A stretch of 64,000 bases of DNA from Halomonas litopenaei (lineage in GTDB: Bacteria; Pseudomonadota; Gammaproteobacteria; Pseudomonadales; Halomonadaceae): the NCBI RefSeq assembly GCF_003045775.1, contig NZ_PXNS01000011.1, positions 26,369-90,368 on the forward strand, in the 5' to 3' direction. Of the stretch, positions 16,261 through 24,666 are shown one piece after another. Every line of letters starts with the position of its first letter. Position 1 is the stretch's first letter. Below the pieces are notes generated by a model, which was given only the letters and a program-made list of their open reading frames with translations, was not told where the DNA came from and made no database searches. The position numbers and the translations under genes are program-made.

Positions 16261-17132
16261 CTGGCCAGGGCGATGTCCATGACGCCGTGACGAGTGCTGG
16301 TCACCAGATGGTGGGCCAGTGCAAGGCGACGCTCCAGATACAGCCGGCTCGGGGTACGGGCCAGATGGTGCTGACAGTCGCGCTCTAGCTGACGCTCCGA
16401 CAGGCCGATCTGGGCGGCCAGTTCGGCGATGGCCAAGGGGGACTCCAGGTGGCTGTCCATCAGGCCGATGACCCTGGTCAGGCGTTCGGGCAGCCGCTCG
16501 AATTCGCTGGCGTCGCGCTGGCGGCTGGCCGGCAGGCGACGATGGTCGTGCACCAGTTGCTGCTTGACCCGACGGGTCAGGGCATCGCCGTGGCGGCGGC
16601 GGATGGTGTCCAGCGCAAGGTCAATGGAGGCGCTGGCGCCGGCGCCGTAGAAGCCGACCGGGCCGACCTCGTAGAGCGACTCCACCGCTTCGATGTCGGG
16701 ATGGCGACGGCGAAACTCGGGCAGGCTTTCCCAGTGCAGGGTCACGGTGTCCTCGATCAGCCCGGCGTCGGCCAGGCAGAAGACACCGGTGTCCAGTGCC
16801 CCCAGACAGGCGCCCTGGGCCCGGCGTTGCGCCAGCCAGTCCCTGAGCGGCTGGTCCACCGCGGCCATCGGCTCGAAGCTTGCGCACACCGCCAGACTAG
16901 GGAGCCAGGGGGCATTGTCCAGGTCATGCTCGACGCTCAGGGGAATGCCGTTGCTGGCGGTGACCGGCTCGCCGTCGCGGCTGACCAGGTGCCAGCGAAA
17001 CAGCGGCTGTCCGGCCAGACGATTGGCGATTCGCAAGGGGTCGATGGCCGAGAACAGCGCCACCATGGAGAAACGCGGCAGCAGCAGAAAGCCGATGGGT
17101 TCCGGGACAGGGCCCTGGTAGGTCAGACGCAT
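16173..17132 (-). CDS. GlxA-family AraC transcriptional regulator
   Basis: 319 residues from ATG 17132 (MRLTYQGPV). The GATase-1/DJ-1-like domain spans about 12-200; its elbow motif reads GALDTGVFCLADAGL. The AraC DNA-binding domain is at about 225-315 (IGLSERQLERDCQHHL, then ALASGFASASSFTRAFRQHHG). It is divergent from the regulator at 17410 across 277 bp. Family members respond to betaine, carnitine, choline-derived compounds or arginine. Its 3' end is part of a tandem duplication. Effector and targets are unknown. Confidence 0.85.
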   Translation of the reverse strand: MRLTYQGPVPEPIGFLLLPRFSMVALFSAIDPLRIANRLAGQPLFRWHLVSRDGEPVTASNGIPLSVEHDLDNAPWLPSLAVCASFEPMAAVDQPLRDWLAQRRAQGACLGALDTGVFCLADAGLIEDTVTLHWESLPEFRRRHPDIEAVESLYEVGPVGFYGAGASASIDLALDTIRRRHGDALTRRVKQQLVHDHRRLPASRQRDASEFERLPERLTRVIGLMDSHLESPLAIAELAAQIGLSERQLERDCQHHLARTPSRLYLERRLALAHHLVTSTRHGVMDIALASGFASASSFTRAFRQHHGASPRELRRRLM

Positions 17133-17409
17133 GGTGGCCTCATGGATGGCGGGGGCGGGACGGCGCTGGCCGCGCCAGGATCGGTGGTTCGGGTATCGGC
17201 GCACCAGCGGCAGCGGATTCACGATCGGCCCGGTCCACACCGCGCTGCAAGGGTGCCACCGTCGTGCGCTGCCCTCAACTCAGGGCGCAGGCGAGACACG
17301 GCCAGCCAGGAGGCGCGGCCCCACTCTACTCAGCCTTTCGACGTTATCGTCGATATCCTCATGCTATGCTGCGCCGCAGTCACGGGCGTCGGTAAGGAGG
17401 CGGACAGCG
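17133..17409. other. Divergent intergenic region between two GlxA-type regulators
   Basis: 277 bp with no gene. An imperfect palindrome centred on CGACGTTATCGTCG (about 17339-17352) and the AT-richer stretch that follows it are the best places for the plus-strand promoter. AAGGAGG at about 17394-17400 is the ribosome site for the gene at 17410. No confident -35/-10 pair could be picked. Confidence 0.35.
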
Positions 17410-18405
17410 ATGGTAGAGCTCAGTGGTCAACGCCTGGAGGCGAGCGCCGGTGAAATCGAGCAGGCCGAACAGCGGCTGGGTTTTCTGCTGCTGCCGCAGT
17501 TCTCGATGATGGCGTTTTTCTCGGCGGTGGAGCCGCTGCGCATCGCCAACCGCATCGCCGGTCGCGCTCTTTATGACTGGACGCTGATCGGGCTGGGCGG
17601 AGGGCCGGTGACCGCCAGCAACGGCATGACCCTGCTGGTGGACCACCCCATGGAAGACGTCCGCAATCTGCCGTGGCTGGCGGTATGCAGCGGCTTCGAT
17701 CCGGAATTGTGGATCGGCCACGGGCTCAGCGCCTGGCTCAACCGGCTCGACCAGGGTGGCTGCTGCATCGGCGCGCTGGACACCGGCGCGGTGGTGCTGG
17801 CGGAGGCCGGCTTGCTCAGGGGGCATACGGTGACCCTGCACTGGGAGACGCTGCCCACCTTCAACGAACGCTATCCCTCGATTCGCACCTGCGACGAGCT
17901 GTTCCTGCTGGAGGAGCGGCGCTTCTTCTGTGCCGGCGGCGCGGCGGCCATGGACATGACCCTGGAGATGATCGCCCGTCGCCACGGTATGGCGCTGGCG
18001 GTGGACGTGTCCGAACAATTGATTCACGACCGCCTGCGCTCGCGCACCGACCAGCAGCGAATGAGCCTGGTCAGGCGTCTTGGCACCCACCAGCCGCGGC
18101 TGGTCGATGCGGTAGCGCTGATGGAGTCGCACCTGGAAACGCCCCTGCCGTTGGCCGAGATCGCACGCCGCAGCCGCGTGTCGAGTCGCCAGCTACAGCG
18201 CTTGTTTGCCGATGTGCTGGGCACCTCTCCCAGTGCCTACTACCTGTCGCTGCGCCTCAAACGTGCCGCCCAATTGCTCAAGGATACCGACCTCGATGTG
18301 CTGGCGATCGGGCTCAGCTGTGGATTCGGCTCGGCGTCGAGTTTCAGTCGCGCCTTCCGCAGGGCGTTCGGAACCGCGCCGCAGGGCTTTCGACACCACG
18401 GCTGA
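17410..18405 (+). CDS. GlxA-family AraC transcriptional regulator
   Basis: 331 residues from ATG 17410 with AAGGAGG upstream. GATase-1-like domain at about 18-215 (GFLLLPQFSMMAFFSAVEPL, later GALDTGAVVLAEAGLL). AraC-type double HTH at about 240-330 (IARRSRVSSRQLQRLFADVL, then CGFGSASSFSRAFRRAFG). It is the most GbdR/CdhR-like of the three by layout, since it has neither the N-terminal extension nor a linker insertion. It faces the regulator at 16173. Likely roles are control of the carnitine operon at 20.9-25.6 kb or of the butyrobetaine hydroxylase; this is inference. Confidence 0.85.
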   Translation: MVELSGQRLEASAGEIEQAEQRLGFLLLPQFSMMAFFSAVEPLRIANRIAGRALYDWTLIGLGGGPVTASNGMTLLVDHPMEDVRNLPWLAVCSGFDPELWIGHGLSAWLNRLDQGGCCIGALDTGAVVLAEAGLLRGHTVTLHWETLPTFNERYPSIRTCDELFLLEERRFFCAGGAAAMDMTLEMIARRHGMALAVDVSEQLIHDRLRSRTDQQRMSLVRRLGTHQPRLVDAVALMESHLETPLPLAEIARRSRVSSRQLQRLFADVLGTSPSAYYLSLRLKRAAQLLKDTDLDVLAIGLSCGFGSASSFSRAFRRAFGTAPQGFRHHG

Positions 18406-18417
18406 CCGGCACTCAAG

Positions 18418-19092
18418 TCAGATCTCGGCCCACATCCGCAGCAGATTGGCCAAGCTCTTGGAGATGTTGTCGAACTCGGCGGTCTTGCCGTCGCGCTCGA
18501 AGATCTGGCGGCGAGTGGTGTCGAGGTCGAACAGCACTTCACGCTGTTCAGGCTGGCGTACCTGGCTCTGCAGCCAGCCCACCGCGGCCAGTCGCTGCCC
18601 CTGGGTGACCGGGTCGACGCGATGCAGCGTCGAGGACGGGTACAGGATCATCGAACCCGCCGGCAGCTTGAAGCGCTGTTCGCCCTGGGTGGTCTCGGTG
18701 ACCAGCTCTCCGCCCTCGTAGCTGTCCGGATCCCCAAGGAAGATGGTGAAGGACAGGTCGGTGCGCATCGGCCCCTGGGGGGTGGGCATCACCGCGTCGT
18801 CGACGTGATTGCCGTAGGTCATGCCTTGCTGGTAGCGGCTGAACATGACCGGCTTCATTCGGCGCGGGCGCGCCGCGATCTGGAACAGGGTGTGTGCGGA
18901 CAGGGTCTGCATGACCTCGTCACGCAGGGCGGCGATGGCGGGCTCCTGGCTGCTCGCCTGCTGATTGCGCTTGACCGTGCGCGCATGCCAGCCGGCGGTC
19001 TCCCGTCCGTCACGAAAGTCGCTGGCGTCCAGTGTCTGGCGAATACGCTGGAGCTGGTCGTCGGTCAGCACCTTGTCGATACACAGAATCAT
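18418..19092 (-). CDS. PKHD-type Fe(II)/2OG hydroxylase (PiuC/YbiX family)
   Basis: 224 residues from ATG 19092, with GGGAG upstream; an in-frame start at 19107 is possible. The prolyl-4-hydroxylase-like fold shows YGNHVDDAVM (iron ligands H-x-D) and STLHRVDPVTQGQRLAAVGW (distal His and 2OG-binding Arg). Family length is 225. Such proteins usually sit near TonB-dependent siderophore receptors and act in iron homeostasis, but no receptor is present here. The neighbour on the other strand is the His-containing Gly/Glu repeat protein at 19311, which may also handle metal. Confidence 0.88.
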   Translation of the reverse strand: MILCIDKVLTDDQLQRIRQTLDASDFRDGRETAGWHARTVKRNQQASSQEPAIAALRDEVMQTLSAHTLFQIAARPRRMKPVMFSRYQQGMTYGNHVDDAVMPTPQGPMRTDLSFTIFLGDPDSYEGGELVTETTQGEQRFKLPAGSMILYPSSTLHRVDPVTQGQRLAAVGWLQSQVRQPEQREVLFDLDTTRRQIFERDGKTAEFDNISKSLANLLRMWAEI

Positions 19093-19310
19093 CGGAGGCT
19101 CCCGCAAATGGCCGTCAGTATACCCGACTGTTAATCGTTTGCATTACACTTCGTGACACGCCAGTCTAGTGGGCAGGCACCTGATGGTTTGACTGGCGCA
19201 GACATTGCCAGATCGGACATGGGTTTGCGGCAAGTGGATCCTGGTTCCATCGAGCGCGAGCCCTGAACAAGAAATTGGCCCCAAGTAGACGTAGAAGGAA
19301 GGAGCACCCC

Positions 19311-20711
19311 ATGACGCAAGAGACCCGTACCAAGCTGTGGATTGGCGTTGGCGCCAGCATCCTGCTCGGATCCAGCGCCGCCTGGGCCGACCATCACGGC
19401 GATGGCGACGATATGCACAAGGACGACACTGCCTACGAACAGAGCCACGGCGGTGAAGGTGGCGAAGGTGGCGAAGGTGGTGAAGCCGGCCACGGTGGTG
19501 AAGGTGGCGAGAAGGGCCACGGTGGTGAAGGCGGCGAAGGCGGTGAAGGTGGCGAAGCCGGCCACGGTGGTGAAGGTGGCGAAGGCGGCGAGCACGGCCA
19601 CGGCGGTGAAGGTGGCGAAGGTGGCGAGCACGGCCACGGTGGTGAAGGTGGCGAAGGTGGTGAATCCGGCCACGGCGGTGAAGGCGGTGAAGGCGGTGAA
19701 GGCGGTGAAGGCGGTGAAGGCGGTGAAGGCGGCGAGCACGGCCACGGTGGCGAAGGTGGCGAAGGTGGCGAGAAGGGCCACGGCGGCGAAGGCGGTGAAG
19801 GTGGCGAGCACGGCCACGGCGGCGAAGGCGGCGAAGGCGGTGAAAGTGCCTCCCTCGCCAGCGATCCCTATGCGGTCTTTGCCTATCTGACGGCGTCTTC
19901 CGGTGGTGAAGGTGGCGAAGGCGGTGAAGGCGGCGAAGGCGGTGAAGGCGGCGAAGGTGGTGAAGGCGGCGAAGGCGGTGAAGGCGGTGAAGGCGGTGAA
20001 GGCGGTGAAGGCGGTGAAGGCGGTGAAGGCGGTGAAGGCGGTGAAGGTGGCGAAGGCGGCGAAGGTGGCCACGTCGACGCGGCCAACCCTGGCGTCTACA
20101 CCACTGAGCTCGCGCTGATGCTCGGCCACCTTGAGGTCGCCAAGGAGCTCTACACCGAGGGGGCCAAGACCGCGTCCTACCCCCACTTTGGTCATCCCTA
20201 CCACGAGGTGTACCCCGGTATCGCGCCTGCGCTGGAAAGCCGTGGCATTGACGCTTTCGATACTGAGCTGGAAGCCTTCTCCGGTAAGGTGCAGCAGGGC
20301 GGTGACTGGAGCGAGGTCGAACAGGATTACGCATCGCTTCGCGAGACCATCCTCTCGGCCATGGCCGACGTCGACGATGGCCTCGAGCAGGATGCGGGCT
20401 TTCAGGCCAAGGTCCAGCTGGCGCTGTTGAAGACCGCGCTGCACGAGTACGAAGAAGCCGTGGATGACGGCGAGTTCAAGAACGTGGTCGAGTATCAGGA
20501 CGGTCGTGGCTTTGTGCTGACCGCCCGGGAGTCGCTGGAGCGCCACGCCGACATGTTCCGTCAGGCGGGTGCCTACGATGCCCTGGTCGAGGGCTACGAC
20601 GGGCTGCTCGAGGCCTGGCCGACGGCCAAGGCGCCGGAGTCTCCGGTGATGACGGTAGGCGAGCTGTCGGCGGCGATGTTCCCGCTGGAGGCCGAATTGG
20701 GCAAGTTCTGA
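19311..20711 (+). CDS. Secreted Gly-Gly-Glu repeat protein, function unknown
   Basis: 466 residues from ATG 19311 (AAGGAAGGAG upstream). The signal peptide is residues 1-26 (LWIGVGASILLGSSAAWA), mature DHHGDGDD. Two low-complexity blocks follow, built on Gly-Gly-Glu. The first (about 47-180) is punctuated by GHGGE, EHGHGG and EKGHGG, so it carries regularly spaced histidines. SASLASDPYAVFAYLTASS separates it from a second, pure GGE block (about 200-253). The C-terminal 210 residues (from HVDAANPGVYTTEL) are an ordinary, helix-rich acidic domain with no recognised family. Gly, Glu and His together suggest metal binding in the periplasm, in keeping with the adjacent iron-linked PKHD gene, but this is inference. 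Confidence 0.85.
   Translation: MTQETRTKLWIGVGASILLGSSAAWADHHGDGDDMHKDDTAYEQSHGGEGGEGGEGGEAGHGGEGGEKGHGGEGGEGGEGGEAGHGGEGGEGGEHGHGGEGGEGGEHGHGGEGGEGGESGHGGEGGEGGEGGEGGEGGEGGEHGHGGEGGEGGEKGHGGEGGEGGEHGHGGEGGEGGESASLASDPYAVFAYLTASSGGEGGEGGEGGEGGEGGEGGEGGEGGEGGEGGEGGEGGEGGEGGEGGEGGEGGEGGHVDAANPGVYTTELALMLGHLEVAKELYTEGAKTASYPHFGHPYHEVYPGIAPALESRGIDAFDTELEAFSGKVQQGGDWSEVEQDYASLRETILSAMADVDDGLEQDAGFQAKVQLALLKTALHEYEEAVDDGEFKNVVEYQDGRGFVLTARESLERHADMFRQAGAYDALVEGYDGLLEAWPTAKAPESPVMTVGELSAAMFPLEAELGKF
19448..20071 (+). repeat. In-frame 9-bp (GGCGGTGAA-type) coding repeats
   Basis: Most of this stretch is tandem 9-mers encoding Gly-Gly-Glu, GGCGGTGAA with GGT/GGC wobble. At about 19676-19730 and 19972-20045 consecutive units are identical over several copies, which favours slippage. 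Repeat units are multiples of three, so copy-number change keeps the reading frame. Confidence 0.85.
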
Positions 20712-20750
20712 TGGAACTGCCCTTGAGCTAGCATCCCAGAGCTAGCGTGA

Positions 20751-20847
20751 AGGGGCCGGCGTCTGCCGACGCTGGCCCCTGGACGTAAGTCCGCCAACCA
20801 CACCTGGTCATGACGCAGACAGGGCCTGTTTACAGGCCCTGTCTGCG
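20751..20847. terminator. Two hairpins between convergent genes
   Basis: Hairpin 1: AGGGGCCGGCGTC (20751-20763) pairs with GACGCTGGCCCCT (20768-20780), one mismatch. Hairpin 2 is perfect: CGCAGACAGGGCCTGT (20814-20829) and its complement (20832-20847) with a 2-nt TT gap. No long T-run follows either. They lie between the GGE-repeat gene and the convergent BCCT gene, so a terminator role for both strands is likely. Confidence 0.6.
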
Positions 20848-20879
20848 TTGGTCGTTGGGGTGGCACTCGACAATGCGGC

Positions 20880-22271
20880 TCAGGAGTCCTGGCCCTGCCT
20901 GTCGCTCAGATCATCGTGTCTGCCTCGGATGCGCACCAGGAAGGCGGCGACCAGGGCGAAGATTCCGAAGGCGACAGGCACGGCGGCGACCGAGATCAGG
21001 GTCAGAATGACCTTGAAGATGTCGCCTTCCAGCCAGTTGATCACCACCGCCAGGGCGGCCATGGCAACGATCCAGAAGGCTCGTGAGCGGCGCACCGTCA
21101 GCATCTCGCAGACCAGTCCCGCCGAGTCGGCGCTGGTGACGAAGAACAGCAGGATGTTGAGCGCCAGGACGGCCGACAGCACGCCATGGCTGTCGAGGGT
21201 CGCCATCAGGGCGAAGACGTCCTCGGAGCCGGTCTCGAGTCCGCCGAGGCCGAAGGTGGTAAACCACAGGCAGGAGAACAGACTCGGCACCAGCATCACC
21301 CCCAGTACCAGCTGGCGCAGGGTGCGGCCCTTCGAGATACGCGCGATGAATACGCCGGTGAACACAAACCAGCCGTACCAGGCGGCTTCGAAGGCGTACA
21401 GCCAGTCCGCCAGCCAGGCCTTGTGCTCGGGATCGCCGAGGCCGATATCGGTCGCCATCGCCGGGTACTTCACCAGGTATTCCGGCAACAGTCGGGTGAA
21501 GGTGCCGAGGATGTCCAGCGGTGAGGTCAGTACGAAGACGCTGACCATCAGAAACAGGGCGAACAGCGTGTTGTAGTTGCTCAGCCACTTGATGCCACGC
21601 TGGAGTCCCGAGGCGCTGGAGGCGATCGCGAACAGCGACAGCACCAGGATGATCAGGGTGGGGCTGGCGTCGATGCCGAAGAACTGCTCGAGGCTCTGTT
21701 TGAGCGGATCGGTGGCGTAGGAGAAGGTCAGCGACAGGCCGATGACGGTAGACACCACCAGGCTGACCAGGTTGAGCTTGCTGAGAAAGCCGCCACCAAG
21801 CAGCGTCTCGGCGGGCTTGTCGATGTTCAGGTTGTACATGGCGTGGGCGAAGATCACGCCGATCGCCAGATAGCCGGCCCAGGCCAGCAGGCCCCAGTGG
21901 TTGAAGGCGTACAGCAGGGCCTGGTCGGTGCTGTGGCCGGCATCGACGTGGTAGCGCGGTTCCAGCACGCCCCAGGTCACCAGGCCGATGCCCATGCCGG
22001 TGGCGAACAGCATGCCGAGCCAGGCCAGGGTGGAGAATTCGGGATCTCCCTGGCCGAACCTGAGCCGCCCCAGGGGGGTGAACATCAGCACGGTAAAGAC
22101 GATGGAGGCGGCGAAGGCCGGGTAGGTGAAGATGAAGCCGAAGTTGCCGATGACGTTGACCTTGATGGCGTCAAGCAGCGTCTGGAAGGGGCCTGGGGCG
22201 AGGGCGGCAAAGGAGATCAGGGCGATGACGGTGGCCACGGTGGCGACCGAAGTGGTGATGTTCTGGTTCAT
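20880..22271 (-). CDS. BCCT-family betaine/carnitine/choline transporter
   Basis: 463 residues from ATG 22271 (MNQNITTSVATV); no longer start carries a good ribosome site. Many transmembrane segments; the BCCT signature region GMGIGLVTWGVLEPRYH is near 85-101, and the conserved FIARISKGRTLRQLVLG loop is near 307-323. It is shorter than typical osmoregulatory BCCT carriers (over 500 residues) and lacks a long charged C-terminal tail. That fits a catabolic rather than osmosensing role. It is the last gene of the carnitine operon, 130 bp after the hydrolase. Carnitine, butyrobetaine or another betaine is the likely substrate. Confidence 0.88.
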   Translation of the reverse strand: MNQNITTSVATVATVIALISFAALAPGPFQTLLDAIKVNVIGNFGFIFTYPAFAASIVFTVLMFTPLGRLRFGQGDPEFSTLAWLGMLFATGMGIGLVTWGVLEPRYHVDAGHSTDQALLYAFNHWGLLAWAGYLAIGVIFAHAMYNLNIDKPAETLLGGGFLSKLNLVSLVVSTVIGLSLTFSYATDPLKQSLEQFFGIDASPTLIILVLSLFAIASSASGLQRGIKWLSNYNTLFALFLMVSVFVLTSPLDILGTFTRLLPEYLVKYPAMATDIGLGDPEHKAWLADWLYAFEAAWYGWFVFTGVFIARISKGRTLRQLVLGVMLVPSLFSCLWFTTFGLGGLETGSEDVFALMATLDSHGVLSAVLALNILLFFVTSADSAGLVCEMLTVRRSRAFWIVAMAALAVVINWLEGDIFKVILTLISVAAVPVAFGIFALVAAFLVRIRGRHDDLSDRQGQDS

Positions 22272-22401
22272 TGGCGTCTCGTTGTCGTTTTGGAGGGGCG
22301 GGCGGTCGGCGGTGTCCTCGGTTGGGCAGGGTAAAGGCGACGAAAATGTGCTGGATAGTCGATTCAAGCACTTGAAAAACAAGGCGTTTATAGAAAAGAC
22401 T

Positions 22402-23220
22402 CTAGTCAAGATGTGCGGCAAGCGCACGGCAGAATGCTCGCCAGGCAGCCTCCATGGCAGGCAGTGACGAGCGCGCGTGCAGGGCGCCGTGCAACATGCC
22501 CTCGGCCATATGCACACCGACCTGGTGGTGGCAGCGGCGCCATTCATCCAGTGTTGCCAGCAAGGGGGGCGTCAGCGGGTCATGCTCCACGGCGAGGCAC
22601 TCGATGGCCCGGCTGGCGGGCAGGTTGTCGCGGATTCGGCGAGCCTGTTCGGCGATCATTGACCAGGCCGCCAACACGTCCTGCCGGCTGAGCAGCGGCG
22701 CGTCCGGTCCGAGGCTTGTGTCGCTTGGCGTGCCGAGCAGCGGGTAGACCAGGCCCAGGGGGCTGTCGTCGGCAGCACGCCTGGCGGCGTCCAGCACCAG
22801 CCGGGCACCGGCGCTGTCGCCGACCAGGGCAACCGGCGCAAGCCGCCGACGGACCACCTCGACGTCGTCGAGCAGCGCGAGATAGCACGCCTCGGGCATC
22901 AGCCGGTAGTTCAGGCTGACGACCTCTCGCCCGAGGGCCTGGGCAAGACCGGCGGCGACACCTTGGTGGCTCTCTACCGAACCGATGGTGAAGCCGCCGC
23001 CGTGGGCGTAGAGCACGACGCCTTCGGCGCCGAGGTGCGGTCGATAGCGGCGCACGCCGACGCCGTCGATGACCTCGTCGGTAACTGCGATCGTGGCCGG
23101 TACGGGGCCGGCGAAGCTGGCGCAGAGCTCGTCGTAGTGGCGCCTCGCCTGGTTCATCGGCATCGTCGCCATGGCGTCGAGCCCGGCCTGGAAACGTTCG
23201 GCGAAGTCATCGATGGTCAT
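22402..23220 (-). CDS. Alpha/beta hydrolase, HSL/esterase family
   Basis: 272 residues. The oxyanion-hole motif HGGGF is near 73-77, and nucleophile Ser in VGDSAGARL is near 133-141. The acid is probably in EHDPLTPP (about 212), and the catalytic His in GMLHGALH (about 244). Hormone-sensitive-lipase type carboxylesterase, probably cytoplasmic because no signal peptide is visible. It is 40 bp downstream of the thioesterase in the carnitine operon. It could release carnitine or a betaine from an ester (acylcarnitine hydrolase-like), which would bring O-acylcarnitines into the pathway. This role is inferred from position only. Confidence 0.8.
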   Translation of the reverse strand: MTIDDFAERFQAGLDAMATMPMNQARRHYDELCASFAGPVPATIAVTDEVIDGVGVRRYRPHLGAEGVVLYAHGGGFTIGSVESHQGVAAGLAQALGREVVSLNYRLMPEACYLALLDDVEVVRRRLAPVALVGDSAGARLVLDAARRAADDSPLGLVYPLLGTPSDTSLGPDAPLLSRQDVLAAWSMIAEQARRIRDNLPASRAIECLAVEHDPLTPPLLATLDEWRRCHHQVGVHMAEGMLHGALHARSSLPAMEAAWRAFCRALAAHLD

Positions 23221-23260
23221 GGTCTGGTGTTCCCTGGCCGAATCTGCGCTGATGGCGCCG

Positions 23261-23713
23261 TCAGCGTCGGACGATGCCGATACGCCGCCCGAGTCCCTCG
23301 GGAGCGGGCGATGAGATGACCGGCAGCGCAGCGATGGCGGTGTCCACCGCCTCGGGGAAAGGTCCCGGGCGCCCGCTGTCGAGGTCGATGCCCATCAACA
23401 TCTGTTCGCTGGTGGCCAGCAGCTGTTCGCCGCTGTACAGCTCGAACCACAGATGCAGGCGCTTGGCGTCACGATCGACCAGCGCGACCTCGACCTGAAG
23501 GGGCTGCCCCTGGTGGGCCTCGCGCAGGTAGCGCAGATGGGTCTCCAGGGTGTAGAGGGTGTAGCCGTGCCGGTGGCGCCCGGCCTCGTCGAGGCCGATG
23601 CGCTCCATGAGGGTGTCGACCGCCAGGGAAAACACCCTGGCGTACTCGGCGTCGTTCATATGGCCGTTGTAGTCGACCCAGTCAGGCTTGACGTCGGTGT
23701 CGAGCAGCGCCAT
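23261..23713 (-). CDS. cdhB: Thioesterase, probable betainyl-CoA thioesterase
   Basis: 150-residue hot-dog fold acyl-CoA thioesterase with the opening motif DWVDYNGHMNDAEYARVF, where N and Asp-like residues of the 4HBT family stand near residue 15. Its ATG shares one base with the stop of the carnitine dehydrogenase gene (TGATG), so translation is coupled. In the carnitine pathway of Pseudomonas a thioesterase in this position hydrolyses betainyl-CoA to glycine betaine and CoA. Family and context agree; direct biochemical evidence cannot come from sequence. Confidence 0.8.
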   Translation of the reverse strand: MALLDTDVKPDWVDYNGHMNDAEYARVFSLAVDTLMERIGLDEAGRHRHGYTLYTLETHLRYLREAHQGQPLQVEVALVDRDAKRLHLWFELYSGEQLLATSEQMLMGIDLDSGRPGPFPEAVDTAIAALPVISSPAPEGLGRRIGIVRR

Positions 23714-24666
23714 CAGATCCGCCCCTCGAGGCCTTCCGCCTCCGGCCAGTACTTCTGGACCAGCCCGAGCAGCTCGACCAGAAAGTCGTCACGACGGCGA
23801 TCCAGCTCGGACACGCTGCGACCCGCGGCCTGGTGCTCGCAGCCCTCGACCACCCGATCGATCAGCTCGTCGGTCAGCTCCGGGGCCTCGAGCTTGGTCC
23901 AGGGCAGTTTCAGGGCGGGGCCGAACTGTTCCAGCATGTGGCGCATGCCCTGATCGCCGCCGGCCAGATGGAAGGTCAGGAAGGTGCCCATCAGTGACCA
24001 GCGCAGGCCGCAGCCGTAGACCACGGCGGCGTCGATCTCTTCGGTGGTGGCGACACCGTCGTTGACCAGGTGCAGGGACTCCCGCCACAGCGCCTCCATC
24101 AGGCGATCGGCGATATGCCCTTCGATCTCGCGACGCACCACCAGCGGGCGCATGTCGATTGCCTGGTACAGCGCCTGGGCCCGCTCGGTGTGCTCGGCCT
24201 GGGTGGCCTCGCCGCCGACCAGCTCGACCAGCGGCAGCAGATACACCGGGTTGAAGGGATGGGCGACGATGACCCGGCCGGGCGCGTGCTGACAGCCCTG
24301 TTGCAGGTCGCTGGGCTTGAAGCCCGAGGTCGAGGAGCCGATCAGCACCTCAGGCGGCGCCGCGGCGTCGATCTGGGCCAGGATGCTGCGCTTGAGCTCG
24401 AGGCGCTCGGGCACGTTTTCCTGGATCAGGTCGGCGCCGTCCACTGCGGCTTCCAGCGACGTCGCAAAGCGCAGGTTGTCGGGGCTTGCGCCCTCGGCCA
24501 GGCCCCGTTTTTCCAGTGACGGCCAGGCATTGTCGACGAAGGCACGGGTGCGTGCCTCGGCCTTGGGGTCGGGGTCAAAGGCGGCAACACGCCAGCCGTT
24601 GGCCAGGGCGCGAGCGATCCAGCCGTTGCCGATGACGCCGGTACCGATGACGGATAGCTGTTTCAT
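23713..24666 (-). CDS. cdhA: L-carnitine dehydrogenase
   Basis: 317 residues, 3-hydroxyacyl-CoA dehydrogenase fold. The N-terminal NAD-binding motif is GTGVIGNGW (residues 8-16). VAHPFNPVYLLPLVELVGG carries the catalytic His, and the pair with Glu is intact. The C-terminal helical domain includes LRWSLMGTFLTFHLAGGDQG, characteristic of carnitine dehydrogenases. It oxidises L-carnitine to 3-dehydrocarnitine with NAD. Its ATG overlaps the stop of the BKACE gene by four bases (ATGA), and its stop overlaps the thioesterase start. Confidence 0.92.
   Translation of the reverse strand: MKQLSVIGTGVIGNGWIARALANGWRVAAFDPDPKAEARTRAFVDNAWPSLEKRGLAEGASPDNLRFATSLEAAVDGADLIQENVPERLELKRSILAQIDAAAPPEVLIGSSTSGFKPSDLQQGCQHAPGRVIVAHPFNPVYLLPLVELVGGEATQAEHTERAQALYQAIDMRPLVVRREIEGHIADRLMEALWRESLHLVNDGVATTEEIDAAVVYGCGLRWSLMGTFLTFHLAGGDQGMRHMLEQFGPALKLPWTKLEAPELTDELIDRVVEGCEHQAAGRSVSELDRRRDDFLVELLGLVQKYWPEAEGLEGRI

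Noticed and set aside
19131..20546. Minus-strand open frame with Thr-Ala-Phe repeats
   Set aside because: Antisense of the Gly-Gly-Glu repeats; the plus strand has a signal peptide and a strong ribosome site.
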